From assembly GCF_016587415.1 (NCBI RefSeq), contig NZ_BNJI01000001.1, forward strand, positions 4,317,501 to 4,381,500: DNA of 64,000 nucleotides, in the 5' to 3' direction. The notes beneath the pieces are model-generated. The model did no database searches and had not been told where the DNA came from. It saw only the letters and a list, made by a program, of their open reading frames with translations. This DNA comes from Ktedonobacter sp. SOSP1-85. Lineage in GTDB: Bacteria > Chloroflexota > Ktedonobacteria > Ktedonobacterales > Ktedonobacteraceae. Below are positions 25,670 through 33,336 of this stretch, piece after piece (the stretch's first letter is position 1; each line of letters starts with the position of its first letter). A program made the translations under genes and the position numbers.

Positions 25670-25943
25670 CAAGCCATTTTTCATGTATTTGTAATGAAGC
25701 AAGCAAGATAGCGTACCTTGGGGCTTGTGCAAGGGAGGAGCAAAAAGTAGTATGAAATCCTGTTCATTTCTTAACAAAGGGGCAAAAAGCTAGAGAAGCG
25801 AAAGGGCGGCGTATACAAGCTTGATTAATATCAATATAGTAGCCATAGAACAGATTTACACATTGTAACACTCTCCGTGCGCCTACAATGGGATTAGTTA
25901 CGACAAAAACATGGCACTGAGATGAAGCAGGGGGAAAAGTGGC

Positions 25944-25971
25944 AAAAAAAGAAGGCCTCGTATGAGGCCTT
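25944..25971 (-). terminator. Rho-independent terminator of tRNA-Leu 1
   Basis: On the minus strand: stem AAGGCCTC / GAGGCCTT (arms 25952-25959 and 25964-25971) with a 4-nt loop, then a run of T (25944-25950), ten bases after the tRNA 3' end. Confidence 0.85.
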
Positions 25972-25980
25972 TGTAGTCAG

Positions 25981-26064
25981 TGCCGAAGGGGGGACTCGAA
26001 CCCCCATGCCAGTTAAGGCACAACGCCCTGAACGTTGCGTGTCTACCAATTTCACCACTTCGGC
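25981..26064 (-). tRNA. tRNA-Leu (anticodon CAG), copy 1
   Basis: An 84-nt gene on the minus strand. The acceptor stem GCCGAAG pairs with CTTCGGC, with discriminator A73 at 25981. The anticodon loop TTCAGGG gives anticodon CAG, and a long variable arm (TGCCTTAACTGGCA) marks a class II tRNA. The T arm is GGGGGTTCGAGTCCCCC. The CCA end is not encoded. Differs from copy 2 by one base in the variable arm. Confidence 0.95.
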
Positions 26065-26095
26065 GGAAGTGATCTGTTCACTTGGAACGAGATCT

Positions 26096-26125
26096 ATAAT
26101 ACAGGATCAGGCCCTCCCCTGTCAA
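26096..26125 (-). promoter_or_regulatory. Promoter of tRNA-Leu 1
   Basis: Minus strand: -35 TTGACA (26120-26125), 18-bp spacer, -10 TATTAT (26096-26101), about 32 bp before the tRNA 5' end. The insertion sequence begins 18 bp upstream of the -35 box, so any A/T-rich UP element has been replaced by IS sequence. Confidence 0.8.
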
Positions 26126-26133
26126 GCCCTTGC

Positions 26134-26143
26134 ATAAGGCAAT
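26134..26143. repeat. Target-site duplication, left copy
   Basis: ATAAGGCAAT, repeated exactly at 27481-27490 on the other side of the insertion sequence. A 10-bp duplication fits ISAs1-type transposition. Confidence 0.85.
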
Positions 26144-27480
26144 CAGGGCTTTCCAATTCTCAAAAAAGGAGGTAAAAAAAGAAGAGTTTTTCCGGTAGAA
26201 TACAAAACCAAACCACCTACCAAGGAAAACTCTGCATGGACTATAGCACATTCACGCTTTCAACACGAGTCGAAGATGACCAAGAGAAGCTTCCGGTTCT
26301 CTCGCTTTACCAAACCTTGCAAGCCCTGCCTGATCGGAGGCGTAAACAAGGAAAACGATATGAGCTGGCTTTGGTGCTCTCCCTGCTCGTGCTTGCCAAG
26401 CTGGCAGGGCAAACGAGCTTGAGCGCAGCAACCGAGTGGGTTCGTCATCGCTGCGAACCATTCGCCCTGCGCTTTGGACTCCGCCGTCAGCAGATGCCTT
26501 GCCAGATGACCTATTGCAATGTATTAGCACGAGTGGACAGCAAGCAGCTTGACGAGCTGCTTACTGCCTTCTTCATCCGATGGGAGGCCCAATCGCGATG
26601 TGGAGAGGAGCCCAGTCGCCTCCTCACTCCAGCGGTGCAGGCGGAGCATGACCATGTCGCCGTTGATGGCAAGGCATTACGAGCTACCAGCAAAGAACCT
26701 CATCCGGTTCATCAACTCAGTTGTTATGAAGTGGCAACGGGCACTGTGCTTTGGCATTGCAATGTCAAAGACAAGGAAAATGAGATCAGCGCCCTCAAAT
26801 CCTTATTTGCTCCCTCATGGGTCAGTGGACGGATTGTCACCCTCGATGCCATGCATACGCAACGGGAGCTCTGTGCGCACGTGCATCGCCTGGCAGGAGC
26901 GTATCTGCTGATTGCTAAAGACAATCAACCCACCTTGCGAGAAGACATTGCCGACCTCTTTGAGGATTGCTCCCCAGATCGACGGCGCTGGAAAGAAGCA
27001 GAGACCTGGGACAAAGGACATGGGCGATTGGAACATCGCCACATTGTCTGTAGCCCTGATCTCAACGACTGGTTTGGGAAAGATTGGGAAGGCATTGAGC
27101 AGGTCTTTCGGCTCGAACGAACAACCCGTATCCTCAAAACAGGGCGGCTTCGTCACGAAGTGGTCTATGGACTTAGTAGTCTTTCGATGAGCGAGGCCTC
27201 TCCCCAGCGCATACTCCAGCTCGTTAGAGAGCATTGGGCCATTGAAAACCGACTCCATCATCGCCGTGATGTGACCTTGGGGGAAGATGGGTGCCAGACG
27301 CGAACAGGATCGGCTCCCAGTGTACTGGCTCAGCTCAATAGCGCCGTGTTGAGTCTCATGGATCGCATTGGGGTTGGCAATGTTGCTCGCCAGATGCGCT
27401 ATTTCAATGCCCATGTTGATCAAGCCCTTGACCTTGTTCTCACTGGTCAATGTTTGGTTTATTAGAATTGGAAAGCCCTG
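26144..27480 (+). mobile_element. Complete ISAs1-family insertion sequence, 1337 bp
   Basis: Perfect 17-bp terminal inverted repeats (CAGGGCTTTCCAATTCT) at 26144-26160 and 27464-27480, a full-length transposase between them and identical 10-bp target duplications outside. Everything needed for movement appears intact, so the insertion is probably recent. It split the 1.7-kb interval between two tRNA-Leu genes. Confidence 0.93.
26236..27465 (+). CDS. ISAs1-family transposase (DDE type)
   Basis: 409 residues. The N-terminal segment (SLYQTLQALPDRRRKQGKRYELALVLSLLVLAKLAG) is the ISAs1-associated domain. The DDE catalytic domain shows HVAVDGKALRA (first Asp), IVTLDAMHTQRE (second Asp), LLIAKDNQPTL and VREHWAIENRLHHRRDVTLGEDGCQTRTG (the Glu in the WxIEN motif). 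No stop or frameshift is seen. AAGGAAAA precedes the ATG. The stop codon overlaps the right terminal repeat, a common trait of compact IS elements. Confidence 0.95.
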   Translation: MDYSTFTLSTRVEDDQEKLPVLSLYQTLQALPDRRRKQGKRYELALVLSLLVLAKLAGQTSLSAATEWVRHRCEPFALRFGLRRQQMPCQMTYCNVLARVDSKQLDELLTAFFIRWEAQSRCGEEPSRLLTPAVQAEHDHVAVDGKALRATSKEPHPVHQLSCYEVATGTVLWHCNVKDKENEISALKSLFAPSWVSGRIVTLDAMHTQRELCAHVHRLAGAYLLIAKDNQPTLREDIADLFEDCSPDRRRWKEAETWDKGHGRLEHRHIVCSPDLNDWFGKDWEGIEQVFRLERTTRILKTGRLRHEVVYGLSSLSMSEASPQRILQLVREHWAIENRLHHRRDVTLGEDGCQTRTGSAPSVLAQLNSAVLSLMDRIGVGNVARQMRYFNAHVDQALDLVLTGQCLVY

Positions 27481-27490
27481 ATAAGGCAAT
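27481..27490. repeat. Target-site duplication, right copy
   Basis: ATAAGGCAAT, identical to 26134-26143. Confidence 0.85.
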
Positions 27491-27567
27491 TTAAAAGTTT
27501 GGCAAAAGCTCTCCAGCTTCTACAAGGAGGGCGACAAATCTTCAGTCTATCCTCGCCTAGAAAAATC

Positions 27568-27636
27568 CAAGGGTAAGATGTGTGTGCCTGGTTGATGGGC
27601 AAAGCCCATCAACCAGGCACACACATCTTACCCTTG
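27568..27636. repeat. Perfect 33-bp inverted repeat, loop AAA
   Basis: Arms 27568-27600 and 27604-27636. It lies about 80 bp past the IS right target duplication and before the hairpin that follows tRNA-Leu 2. No coding gene ends at it, so its role is not simply that of a terminator for a visible gene. A short conserved module and a second hairpin follow. Confidence 0.75.
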
Positions 27637-27656
27637 AGCGCCGCAGGCGCGAAAAG
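27635..27656 (+). repeat. Short hairpin module, copy 2
   Basis: Begins TGAGC, then stem GCGCC-GCA-GGCGC, then GAAAAG. It resembles the modules at 40621 and 51422 and, on the minus strand, 6066. Confidence 0.35.
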
Positions 27657-27667
27657 CCAAAACGCAG

Positions 27668-27702
27668 ATGCGGCACATAGTTTAAGAAACTATGTGCCGC
27701 AT
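27668..27702 (-). terminator. Hairpin after tRNA-Leu 2
   Basis: Perfect 16-bp arms (27668-27683 and 27687-27702), 3-nt loop. On the minus strand it follows the tRNA 3' end by 18 bp and is followed by CTGCGTTTTGG. Likely terminator of the tRNA. Confidence 0.65.
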
Positions 27703-27720
27703 TCGTCTCCATGGTATGGG

Positions 27721-27804
27721 TGCCGAAGGGGGGACTCGAACCCCCATGCCAATTAAGGCACAACGCCCTGAACGTTGCGTGTCTACCAATTTCACCACTT
27801 CGGC
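27721..27804 (-). tRNA. tRNA-Leu (anticodon CAG), copy 2
   Basis: Same sequence as copy 1 except one base in the variable arm (AATTAAGG instead of AGTTAAGG on the plus strand). Class II tRNA, anticodon CAG, no encoded CCA. The 5' flanking promoter region is also similar to copy 1, so the pair arose by duplication of the gene with its promoter. Confidence 0.95.
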
Positions 27805-27835
27805 GGAAGTGATCCGTTTACTCGGAACGAGATTT

Positions 27836-27864
27836 ATAATACAGGATTGAGGTTCGCCTGTCAA
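27836..27864 (-). promoter_or_regulatory. Promoter of tRNA-Leu 2
   Basis: Minus strand: -35 TTGACA (27859-27864), 17-bp spacer, -10 TATTAT (27836-27841). Confidence 0.85.
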
Positions 27865-28183
27865 GAGTTTTCCCAGCCATTTTTCAGGGCTTCGCCTTAA
27901 AAAGCAGTTCAGTTGATCGCTACCCCCCTTTGGGGGCCTTTCCCACCTGGTTGGCTGGTTCAGTATCCCATCCAGTGGCCTCAGCTTTCGTGCTATAATA
28001 ACAGAGATTGTTCCAACTGGTTGCTTGGTATGCCTGAGTTCTCCTTCCTGCATGAGAAGAAGTGGGGGCCAGGGTGAGGAGGAGTGCGCCCTTTGCGGTT
28101 ACGTCGAGAGATAGGTGCTGTAACGGCAGAGATGTTCAAGGCGTGTCAGTGCAGAGAGGTGCAGCAAACAGAAGGAGGTTGAG
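27865..28183. other. Intergenic region upstream of the polyphosphate operon
   Basis: About 320 bp between the divergent tRNA-Leu 2 promoter and the Ppx/GppA gene. AAGGAGG of the Ppx gene lies at its end. No clear second promoter or palindrome was found. Confidence 0.45.
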
Positions 28184-29644
28184 ATGCAGGAGACAAGGAC
28201 TGCCCCCGCGCGAGCGGCCATCGATATCGGGAGTAATACACTCCAACTACTGATCGCGAGGTGCCAGGGCGATTCTCTGGACATCCTGGTGGATGAGGAA
28301 GAGATGGTGCGCCTGGGAAAGGATGTCAATGCGCACGGAGAGATCTCGCCGCAGAAGCGCGAGGAGGTCATTGGTATTCTCCAACGCTATAAAGCTCTGG
28401 CGGTTGAGCACCAGGTAGAGTCTATCTTCGTGGTCGCGACCGAGGCGACGCGCAAAGCACGCAATAGCCAGCAATTCCTGAACGCTATAGAGCGAGCGGT
28501 TGGCGTCAAGACGCAGGTAATCGGCGGTGAGGTGGAGGCGATGTTGACCTTCTATGGCGCAAGCTACGAGTATTATCGCCAACAAGGGGCGCCCGATCCC
28601 CTTGTCGTTATGGACCTGGGTGGTGGAAGCACCGAGCTGATTAACGCGCAGCGCGGGAAAGTAAAATGGCTGACTTCTGTTCCCGTTGGTTCTGGCTGGC
28701 TGCATGATCGCTATATGCCTTCGGATCCACCAACTGAGGACGAGCGCGATCTTGCGCAGGTGTTCCTCAAGACATACATGGATGGAACACGCCTCAAAAG
28801 CAGGCCCGAGGCGCTCATCATCACAGGTGGTAGCGCGAAGGCCCTCTTAAAGATGGCCCGCGCCGCCTTAGAGCTTGGGGACGAGGTGCAGCGCCTCTCC
28901 TTTATGGATGTTGTGCGTTGTGATGGATTGCTCAGTTCGTTAACAGCAGGAGAAGTCGCCCGGCGCTATGGCATAGATGAGAAGCGCGCGGCAGTCTTAC
29001 CCGCGGGAGCGACGATCATTCAGACCGTGATGACACGCTTGCAGTTATGCGAAGCTCGCATAAGCACGCATGGCATCCGCGAGGGAGTTCTCCTGGCCTA
29101 TGCGCGGCATGGCGATGATTGGCTGGCGACGTTGGAGTCGCATGGGGAGAGCGCGGGCAGCAAGAAGTCGACCAGCACAGGGGCGGAGATGGTCACGGAG
29201 ACCTTCGCTGAGACGGGCAGGCGGCTCTTGAGTGAGGGGACTCGCAAGATGGGCGAGTGGCGCACGGAAGTATTGAAGAATGAGGATGTAGAGGCCGTGC
29301 ATAAGATGCGCGTGGCATCAAGGCGCCTGCGTGCAGTGCTGGACGCCTACGAGGATATCTGCGAGCCGAAAGCCTTTAAAAAGGTCTATAGCTGGACCAG
29401 AGAACTTGCGGATATACTCGGCCAGGCCCGCGATACCGATGTCATGATCCAGAACTTGCAGCAGCGTGAGGAGGAGGCAGAGGCGGAAGAGAAAGAGGGC
29501 CTGAACTGGTTTATTGCGCGTCTACGTGTCTATCGCGACGAGCACCAGCTTGTGCTGGCGCGCTACCTAAAAAAATTAGATGAGCAGAAACTTTTGCGCC
29601 TGATCGATGCCTGTCTGCCGAAGGAGGGAAAGCGCCGTGGCTAA
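28184..29644 (+). CDS. Ppx/GppA phosphatase domain fused to CHAD domain
   Basis: 486 residues. The N-terminal 300 are an actin-fold Ppx/GppA phosphatase: DIGSNT at 14-19 (first phosphate loop), VVATEATRKARN near 83-94 and DLGGGST at 144-150 (second phosphate loop). It should release phosphate from polyphosphate or convert pppGpp to ppGpp. The C-terminal part (about 345-480) is a CHAD domain with VHKMRVASRRLRAVLDAY and RDTDVMIQNLQQREE; CHAD domains bind polyphosphate through basic helices. The usual C-terminal HD domain of long Ppx proteins is missing here but is encoded two genes downstream. AAGGAGG precedes the ATG. Confidence 0.88.
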   Translation: MQETRTAPARAAIDIGSNTLQLLIARCQGDSLDILVDEEEMVRLGKDVNAHGEISPQKREEVIGILQRYKALAVEHQVESIFVVATEATRKARNSQQFLNAIERAVGVKTQVIGGEVEAMLTFYGASYEYYRQQGAPDPLVVMDLGGGSTELINAQRGKVKWLTSVPVGSGWLHDRYMPSDPPTEDERDLAQVFLKTYMDGTRLKSRPEALIITGGSAKALLKMARAALELGDEVQRLSFMDVVRCDGLLSSLTAGEVARRYGIDEKRAAVLPAGATIIQTVMTRLQLCEARISTHGIREGVLLAYARHGDDWLATLESHGESAGSKKSTSTGAEMVTETFAETGRRLLSEGTRKMGEWRTEVLKNEDVEAVHKMRVASRRLRAVLDAYEDICEPKAFKKVYSWTRELADILGQARDTDVMIQNLQQREEEAEAEEKEGLNWFIARLRVYRDEHQLVLARYLKKLDEQKLLRLIDACLPKEGKRRG

Positions 29645-30227
29645 AGCGAGAGCTATTCATGGTTTGCAGCCGCAGACCACGACAGGCGAGAACGCGCGTA
29701 AGATCATCGAGACGCGCCTGGACGAACTGTATCAATGGGAAAAGTATGTGGGTGAGGCTTATCGTTCGCGCGAACTGCACGATATGCGCATCGCGGCCAA
29801 ACGTCTGCGCTATACACTGGAACTGTTTGCCGACACCTTGCCGCCTACATGTGCAGTGCTGGTCAAAGATGTGGAGCAGATACAGGAGGAGCTAGGGGCG
29901 TTACACGACAATGATGTCATGGTTGCATTGCTGCGTTTATGTCTGGGAAGTGTGGGTGGTGGGAATCCTTATCAGGCCGCGTTAACGCAGGCGCCGACGC
30001 TTGCTAGACAGAAGTCACAGGGAAAAATCGTGGTAGAACCGGCCCTGGTGGCACATATGACCGAACCGAAGGTCGCACCTTCAGCGGAGGAGCGCCTGGG
30101 ACTTGAGGTGCTCTTGCGGGCCTATGAAAAACAACGTGAACAATCTTATATGGCCTTTCGCGAGCATTGGCAACAGCTACAAGAGCGAGATTTTCGCCAC
30201 GAATTACTGTATGCTATACATGGGTAG
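29637..30227 (+). CDS. CHAD-domain protein (polyphosphate-binding)
   Basis: 196 residues from the GTG at 29637, which has AAGGAGGG seven bases upstream and overlaps the previous stop by 8 bp. A CHAD domain covers most of the protein: SRELHDMRIAAKRLRYTLELFAD near residue 45 and LGALHDNDVMVALLRLCLG near residue 90, with the conserved His and Arg residues that line the polyphosphate groove. It probably forms one functional unit with the CHAD of the preceding protein; together they may make the two repeats normally found in one CHAD domain. Cytosolic, possibly in polyphosphate granules. Confidence 0.82.
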   Translation: MAKARAIHGLQPQTTTGENARKIIETRLDELYQWEKYVGEAYRSRELHDMRIAAKRLRYTLELFADTLPPTCAVLVKDVEQIQEELGALHDNDVMVALLRLCLGSVGGGNPYQAALTQAPTLARQKSQGKIVVEPALVAHMTEPKVAPSAEERLGLEVLLRAYEKQREQSYMAFREHWQQLQERDFRHELLYAIHG

Positions 30228-30353
30228 GTTTCAGAAGAGTTACTGGTATCCGGCCTGATCTGTATAGAGTAGGAGCGTAACAAGCTGTGACGGCAAGGCT
30301 GTGTTATGGTTGTGGGGGATAACATGGTGCAGCGAGACAAAAGGAGTAACGGC

Positions 30354-31001
30354 ATGACTTCTAGTTCAATCGAAGATTTGCGCTGGTGGCAGCAGGCACA
30401 TCCGACCGAAGAAGAATTATTGCAGAGCGGAGGCTTGCTGGTCGAGGATTGGCCTCATGCACGCTACGTGGTGAGGCTCTCGCGCGCCTTATTTGAAGCG
30501 ACGCGTCCTCTACACAAGCTGGATGAGCATGCATGGCTCTTGCTGGAGCGGGCAGCCTTCCTGCATAACGCGGGCATGATGGTCGAGGAGCGTCAGCACC
30601 ACAAGCACTCTTATCGATTGATCAAGGCGACTCAGTTGCCGGGCTTTAGCGAGAGCGAGCGGCACGAAATCGCCTGTATCGCACGTTACCATCGCCGCGC
30701 GTTGCCCAGCAAAGAACACGAAGAGTTCGCTACCCTTAAGCCATCAGCACGCAAACTCGTCTCGACGCTCGCGGCGCTCCTGCGCGTAGCGGATGCGTTA
30801 GATCACAGTCATGATGGGCGTGTACTGGGCCTGGTGGCTGACGAAGAGGGGTGTACAAAAGATATCTGGACGATTGATCTCCGTGTACGCCCCCTGGCCG
30901 ACCTTGATGAAGAAATTACCCATGCCTATGCCAAGGCCGACCTCTTCGAGAAGGTATTTAAGCGTAAGCTACGCTTAAAAGTGTATGCGCAAGAGCGTTA
31001 G
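30354..31001 (+). CDS. HD-domain protein resembling the C-terminal domain of exopolyphosphatase
   Basis: 215 residues from the ATG at 30354, preceded by AAAGGAG. The sequence HARYVVRLSRALFEAT, LLERAAFLHNAGM, HHKHSYRLIKA and LLRVADALDHSHDG matches the HD domain that follows the Ppx/GppA phosphatase in long exopolyphosphatases. The HD pair itself reads His-Asn (LHNAG), so one metal ligand is changed; polyphosphate binding or allostery is more likely than hydrolysis, although this is inference. Located 126 bp after the CHAD gene on the same strand, it looks like a detached third piece of a Ppx protein. Confidence 0.78.
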   Translation: MTSSSIEDLRWWQQAHPTEEELLQSGGLLVEDWPHARYVVRLSRALFEATRPLHKLDEHAWLLLERAAFLHNAGMMVEERQHHKHSYRLIKATQLPGFSESERHEIACIARYHRRALPSKEHEEFATLKPSARKLVSTLAALLRVADALDHSHDGRVLGLVADEEGCTKDIWTIDLRVRPLADLDEEITHAYAKADLFEKVFKRKLRLKVYAQER

Positions 31002-31034
31002 TCGTGCTGAGTACCATTTTATTGCATGCTTGCC

Positions 31035-31976
31035 TCATGCCTCAGCCCGTGTTGTGAGCACAATAGCCGCGCCGCAAGTCTGAGTTGGATGAATCCAGAC
31101 GAGTGGGTGAGGCTGCTCTTGCATTGTATAAATCACGCCGTGCGCATCGAGATAGTGCATGGCGGCGGGAAGGTCTGCCACCGCCAGGGTGATGCGGCAG
31201 AGGCTCTCGCCATATCGTTGTAGGTAAGCAGCGAGCGAACCTACTTCAGGGAGGTGACCCTGCCGGTTTGATGGATCGATATTTGTTGGTAACGGCATCG
31301 CCAACTCAAAGCTTTGCCCCGATGCGCTGTTTCCTCCTACCAGGGGGAAAGAGACCAGCAGCGCGTCCCATCCCTCATGCTCCCCACCGAATTGGATGGA
31401 GGGTTCTAGCCCATAAATGTGTTGAAAGCGGTGGGTGGCCTCTTCAAGATTCTCCACAACAAGCGTCGTGCTCAGGACTTTTAGCACTCCCAACGGATGA
31501 GTTGGAGGCTCCTGCCAGCCAGCCAGGCGAAAGCGGCGTTCCTCACCGGTACTGTCATGCTGGATGAGGAAGGGATAGTGCTGGGTGAGATCTGGGCGCT
31601 CAACGTCTGTACGCTGCCAGCCTCGGCTGCGACCCTCGGCACTATTGAGTGCGCCAGCATTGGGGCCATTTACGGAGACGCCCCGCGCCCTCATGGCCTG
31701 GCTATCGGCCTCGATATCGTCTGAGCCAAGAACAAAATTGAGGTATCCCTCGCCCTTCGCCAGCCGGTCGAGCATGCTCTGTTGTGCCTCTGCCGCCTCC
31801 TCAACCGAAATCAGCTCCAGGTAGGTATCTCCAATAACGATAATGCGGTTGGCCGTGCCCCCAAAGGGATGGCGTCCACCGCCACTGGCAAGCAGCCCCA
31901 GGTTCTGCTCAAAGGTTTGTGTAGCCTTCTCAAGGTCATTGACGCCGATAATGATATGGTCAATTCCTGTAAGCAT
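31035..31976 (-). CDS. VOC-superfamily (glyoxalase-like) protein
   Basis: 313 residues, two related beta-alpha-beta-beta-beta halves. The first begins TGIDHIIIGVNDLEKATQTFEQNLGL and has TYLELISVEE (a metal Glu position). The second begins VLKVLSTTLVVENLEEATHRFQHIYGL. This is the glyoxalase/dioxygenase (VOC, Glyoxalase_3-like) fold. The substrate is unknown; such proteins act on small electrophiles or open aromatic rings. AGGAGG precedes the ATG. The gene stands immediately after the secF terminator and converges with the polyphosphate operon over only 33 bp. Confidence 0.75.
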   Translation of the reverse strand: MLTGIDHIIIGVNDLEKATQTFEQNLGLLASGGGRHPFGGTANRIIVIGDTYLELISVEEAAEAQQSMLDRLAKGEGYLNFVLGSDDIEADSQAMRARGVSVNGPNAGALNSAEGRSRGWQRTDVERPDLTQHYPFLIQHDSTGEERRFRLAGWQEPPTHPLGVLKVLSTTLVVENLEEATHRFQHIYGLEPSIQFGGEHEGWDALLVSFPLVGGNSASGQSFELAMPLPTNIDPSNRQGHLPEVGSLAAYLQRYGESLCRITLAVADLPAAMHYLDAHGVIYTMQEQPHPLVWIHPTQTCGAAIVLTTRAEA

Positions 31977-31994
31977 AGTCGTTATCCTCCTAGA

Positions 31995-32048
31995 ATAACG
32001 ACAAAAGAAGAGGGGCAGGTTGCCCTGCCCCTCTTCTTTTGTCGTTAT
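31995..32048. terminator. Perfect 25-bp inverted repeat after secF
   Basis: Arms 31995-32019 and 32024-32048, loop TTGC. It lies 8 bp past the secF stop and just before the Shine-Dalgarno of the VOC gene on the same strand, so it separates the two transcripts. Confidence 0.75.
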
Positions 32049-32056
32049 AATCTTTC

Positions 32057-33325
32057 TTACCCGCGGGAGCGAGCAAGCTCGCGTGACTCGCGACGACCAG
32101 CAAGCGCGACCTGTTCTTTGCGCTTGCCGCCGAAGATGCCAAAACCCAGTTCGCCGTGCTCCCAGATGACCAGCAGCATGCTGGCGTTGAAGATCGAGGA
32201 GTAGGTACCGCTAGCGATACCGATCAGCAGCGTTAGAGTAAAGGTATGAATGCTGGTGTTGCTACCGAAGAGCGTGAGCGCCAGCAGGGTAAAGAGCACG
32301 GTGAGCGAGGTATTGAGTGAACGAGCCAGGGTCTGTACCAGGCTGGCGTTCACTACCTGCTCAAAGGTCTCAGTTGTGCGGCGGATCATATTCTCGCGAA
32401 TACGGTCAAACACCACGATGGTATCATGCACCGAGAAACCGACGACGGTCAGCAGTGCCGTGATGAAGAGGGCATCGATCTGGATATTGAAGAAGTGACC
32501 CAGGATCGAGAAGATGCCAACCACCACCAGGACGTCGTGCAGCATGGCGATAATCGCACAGGCGCCATAGCGCCATGGGCGGCTCACCTTGCGGAACGAG
32601 AACCACAGGTAGAGCAGGATTGCCAGCGACGAGGCCGCGACCGCGAAGATTGAGTAGAGCTTAGTTTGATCAGCGACCGAGCCACCAACCGTCGAGCTAT
32701 CGATCAACTGGACATAGATGCCTTTGTTGTAGAAAGCTTGCTGAACTTTCTCGATGTCACCATTATTGGTCTGGAACTTGTTGCTGGTCAGCAGTGAGAT
32801 GGCCTGTGTCTGGTTGTTGTCACCAATCACGGGCTTATTGGCTGTCACCGCTTTGTCATTGATTTTCGGCAGGCCAGTCGTGGCCTGGCTCAGCTTGGCG
32901 CTATCGGGCACTTTGGAGAAGCCAGAGATCGAGACCATGCTGAAAGCAGAGCTACCAGTGCCATAGTTGTCCTGGCGGAAATTCAGCTGCTCACCTGGAA
33001 ACTGTTTCTGCACATTGCTCTTAATGGTATTCAGGACCGTGTTATCGATCTGCGGAGTCAGGCGAATCCAGGCCGCGCGGTCGGCGCGAATTTTCGGGTT
33101 CTGCGTGAAGTTGACCTGCACATCCTTCAGGTTAAGCGGCTGAAGAATGTCCTTGACCTGGGCGGTCGTCTGAAAGCTCTTATTGGGCAAGAGGTCGACG
33201 CTACTACCGCCGCTGAAGTCGATGCCGACATTCAGGCCCCATATGAACAGGGCAATGACGCCGGGAACGATGACCAGCAGCGAGGCGGCCAGGAATATAA
33301 AGCGATATTTAATCAGGTTAAACAC
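32057..33325 (-). CDS. secF: Protein translocase subunit SecF
   Basis: 422 residues with GTG start (33323-33325) and GAGGAGG seven bases upstream. Transmembrane helix 1 (about 12-30) leads into GLNVGIDFSGGSSVDLL, the conserved D1 motif. The last five helices (from about residue 230) carry VGFSVHDTIVVFDRIRENM, the SecF signature with the proton-path Asp. SecF works with SecD to drive late steps of protein export with the proton gradient. The periplasmic loop is longer than usual. It follows secD by 11 bp. Confidence 0.95.
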   Translation of the reverse strand: MFNLIKYRFIFLAASLLVIVPGVIALFIWGLNVGIDFSGGSSVDLLPNKSFQTTAQVKDILQPLNLKDVQVNFTQNPKIRADRAAWIRLTPQIDNTVLNTIKSNVQKQFPGEQLNFRQDNYGTGSSAFSMVSISGFSKVPDSAKLSQATTGLPKINDKAVTANKPVIGDNNQTQAISLLTSNKFQTNNGDIEKVQQAFYNKGIYVQLIDSSTVGGSVADQTKLYSIFAVAASSLAILLYLWFSFRKVSRPWRYGACAIIAMLHDVLVVVGIFSILGHFFNIQIDALFITALLTVVGFSVHDTIVVFDRIRENMIRRTTETFEQVVNASLVQTLARSLNTSLTVLFTLLALTLFGSNTSIHTFTLTLLIGIASGTYSSIFNASMLLVIWEHGELGFGIFGGKRKEQVALAGRRESRELARSRG

Positions 33326-33336
33326 GGCATCCTCCT

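Larger units (their letters stand above)
25541..25943. other. Intergenic region between tRNA-Leu and the zinc-ribbon gene
   Basis: About 400 bp, AT-rich. It holds the promoter at 25621-25649 and an inverted repeat at 25651-25669. I see no further gene in it. Confidence 0.5.

Noticed and set aside
27568..27702. Possible CRISPR array because of repeated hairpins
   Set aside because: The two palindromes differ from each other and there are no regular repeats or spacers, nor any cas gene.
31002..31034. Terminator between the HD gene and the VOC gene
   Set aside because: Only a weak GCATG/CATGC pairing is visible in the 33-bp gap; no palindrome like the others.
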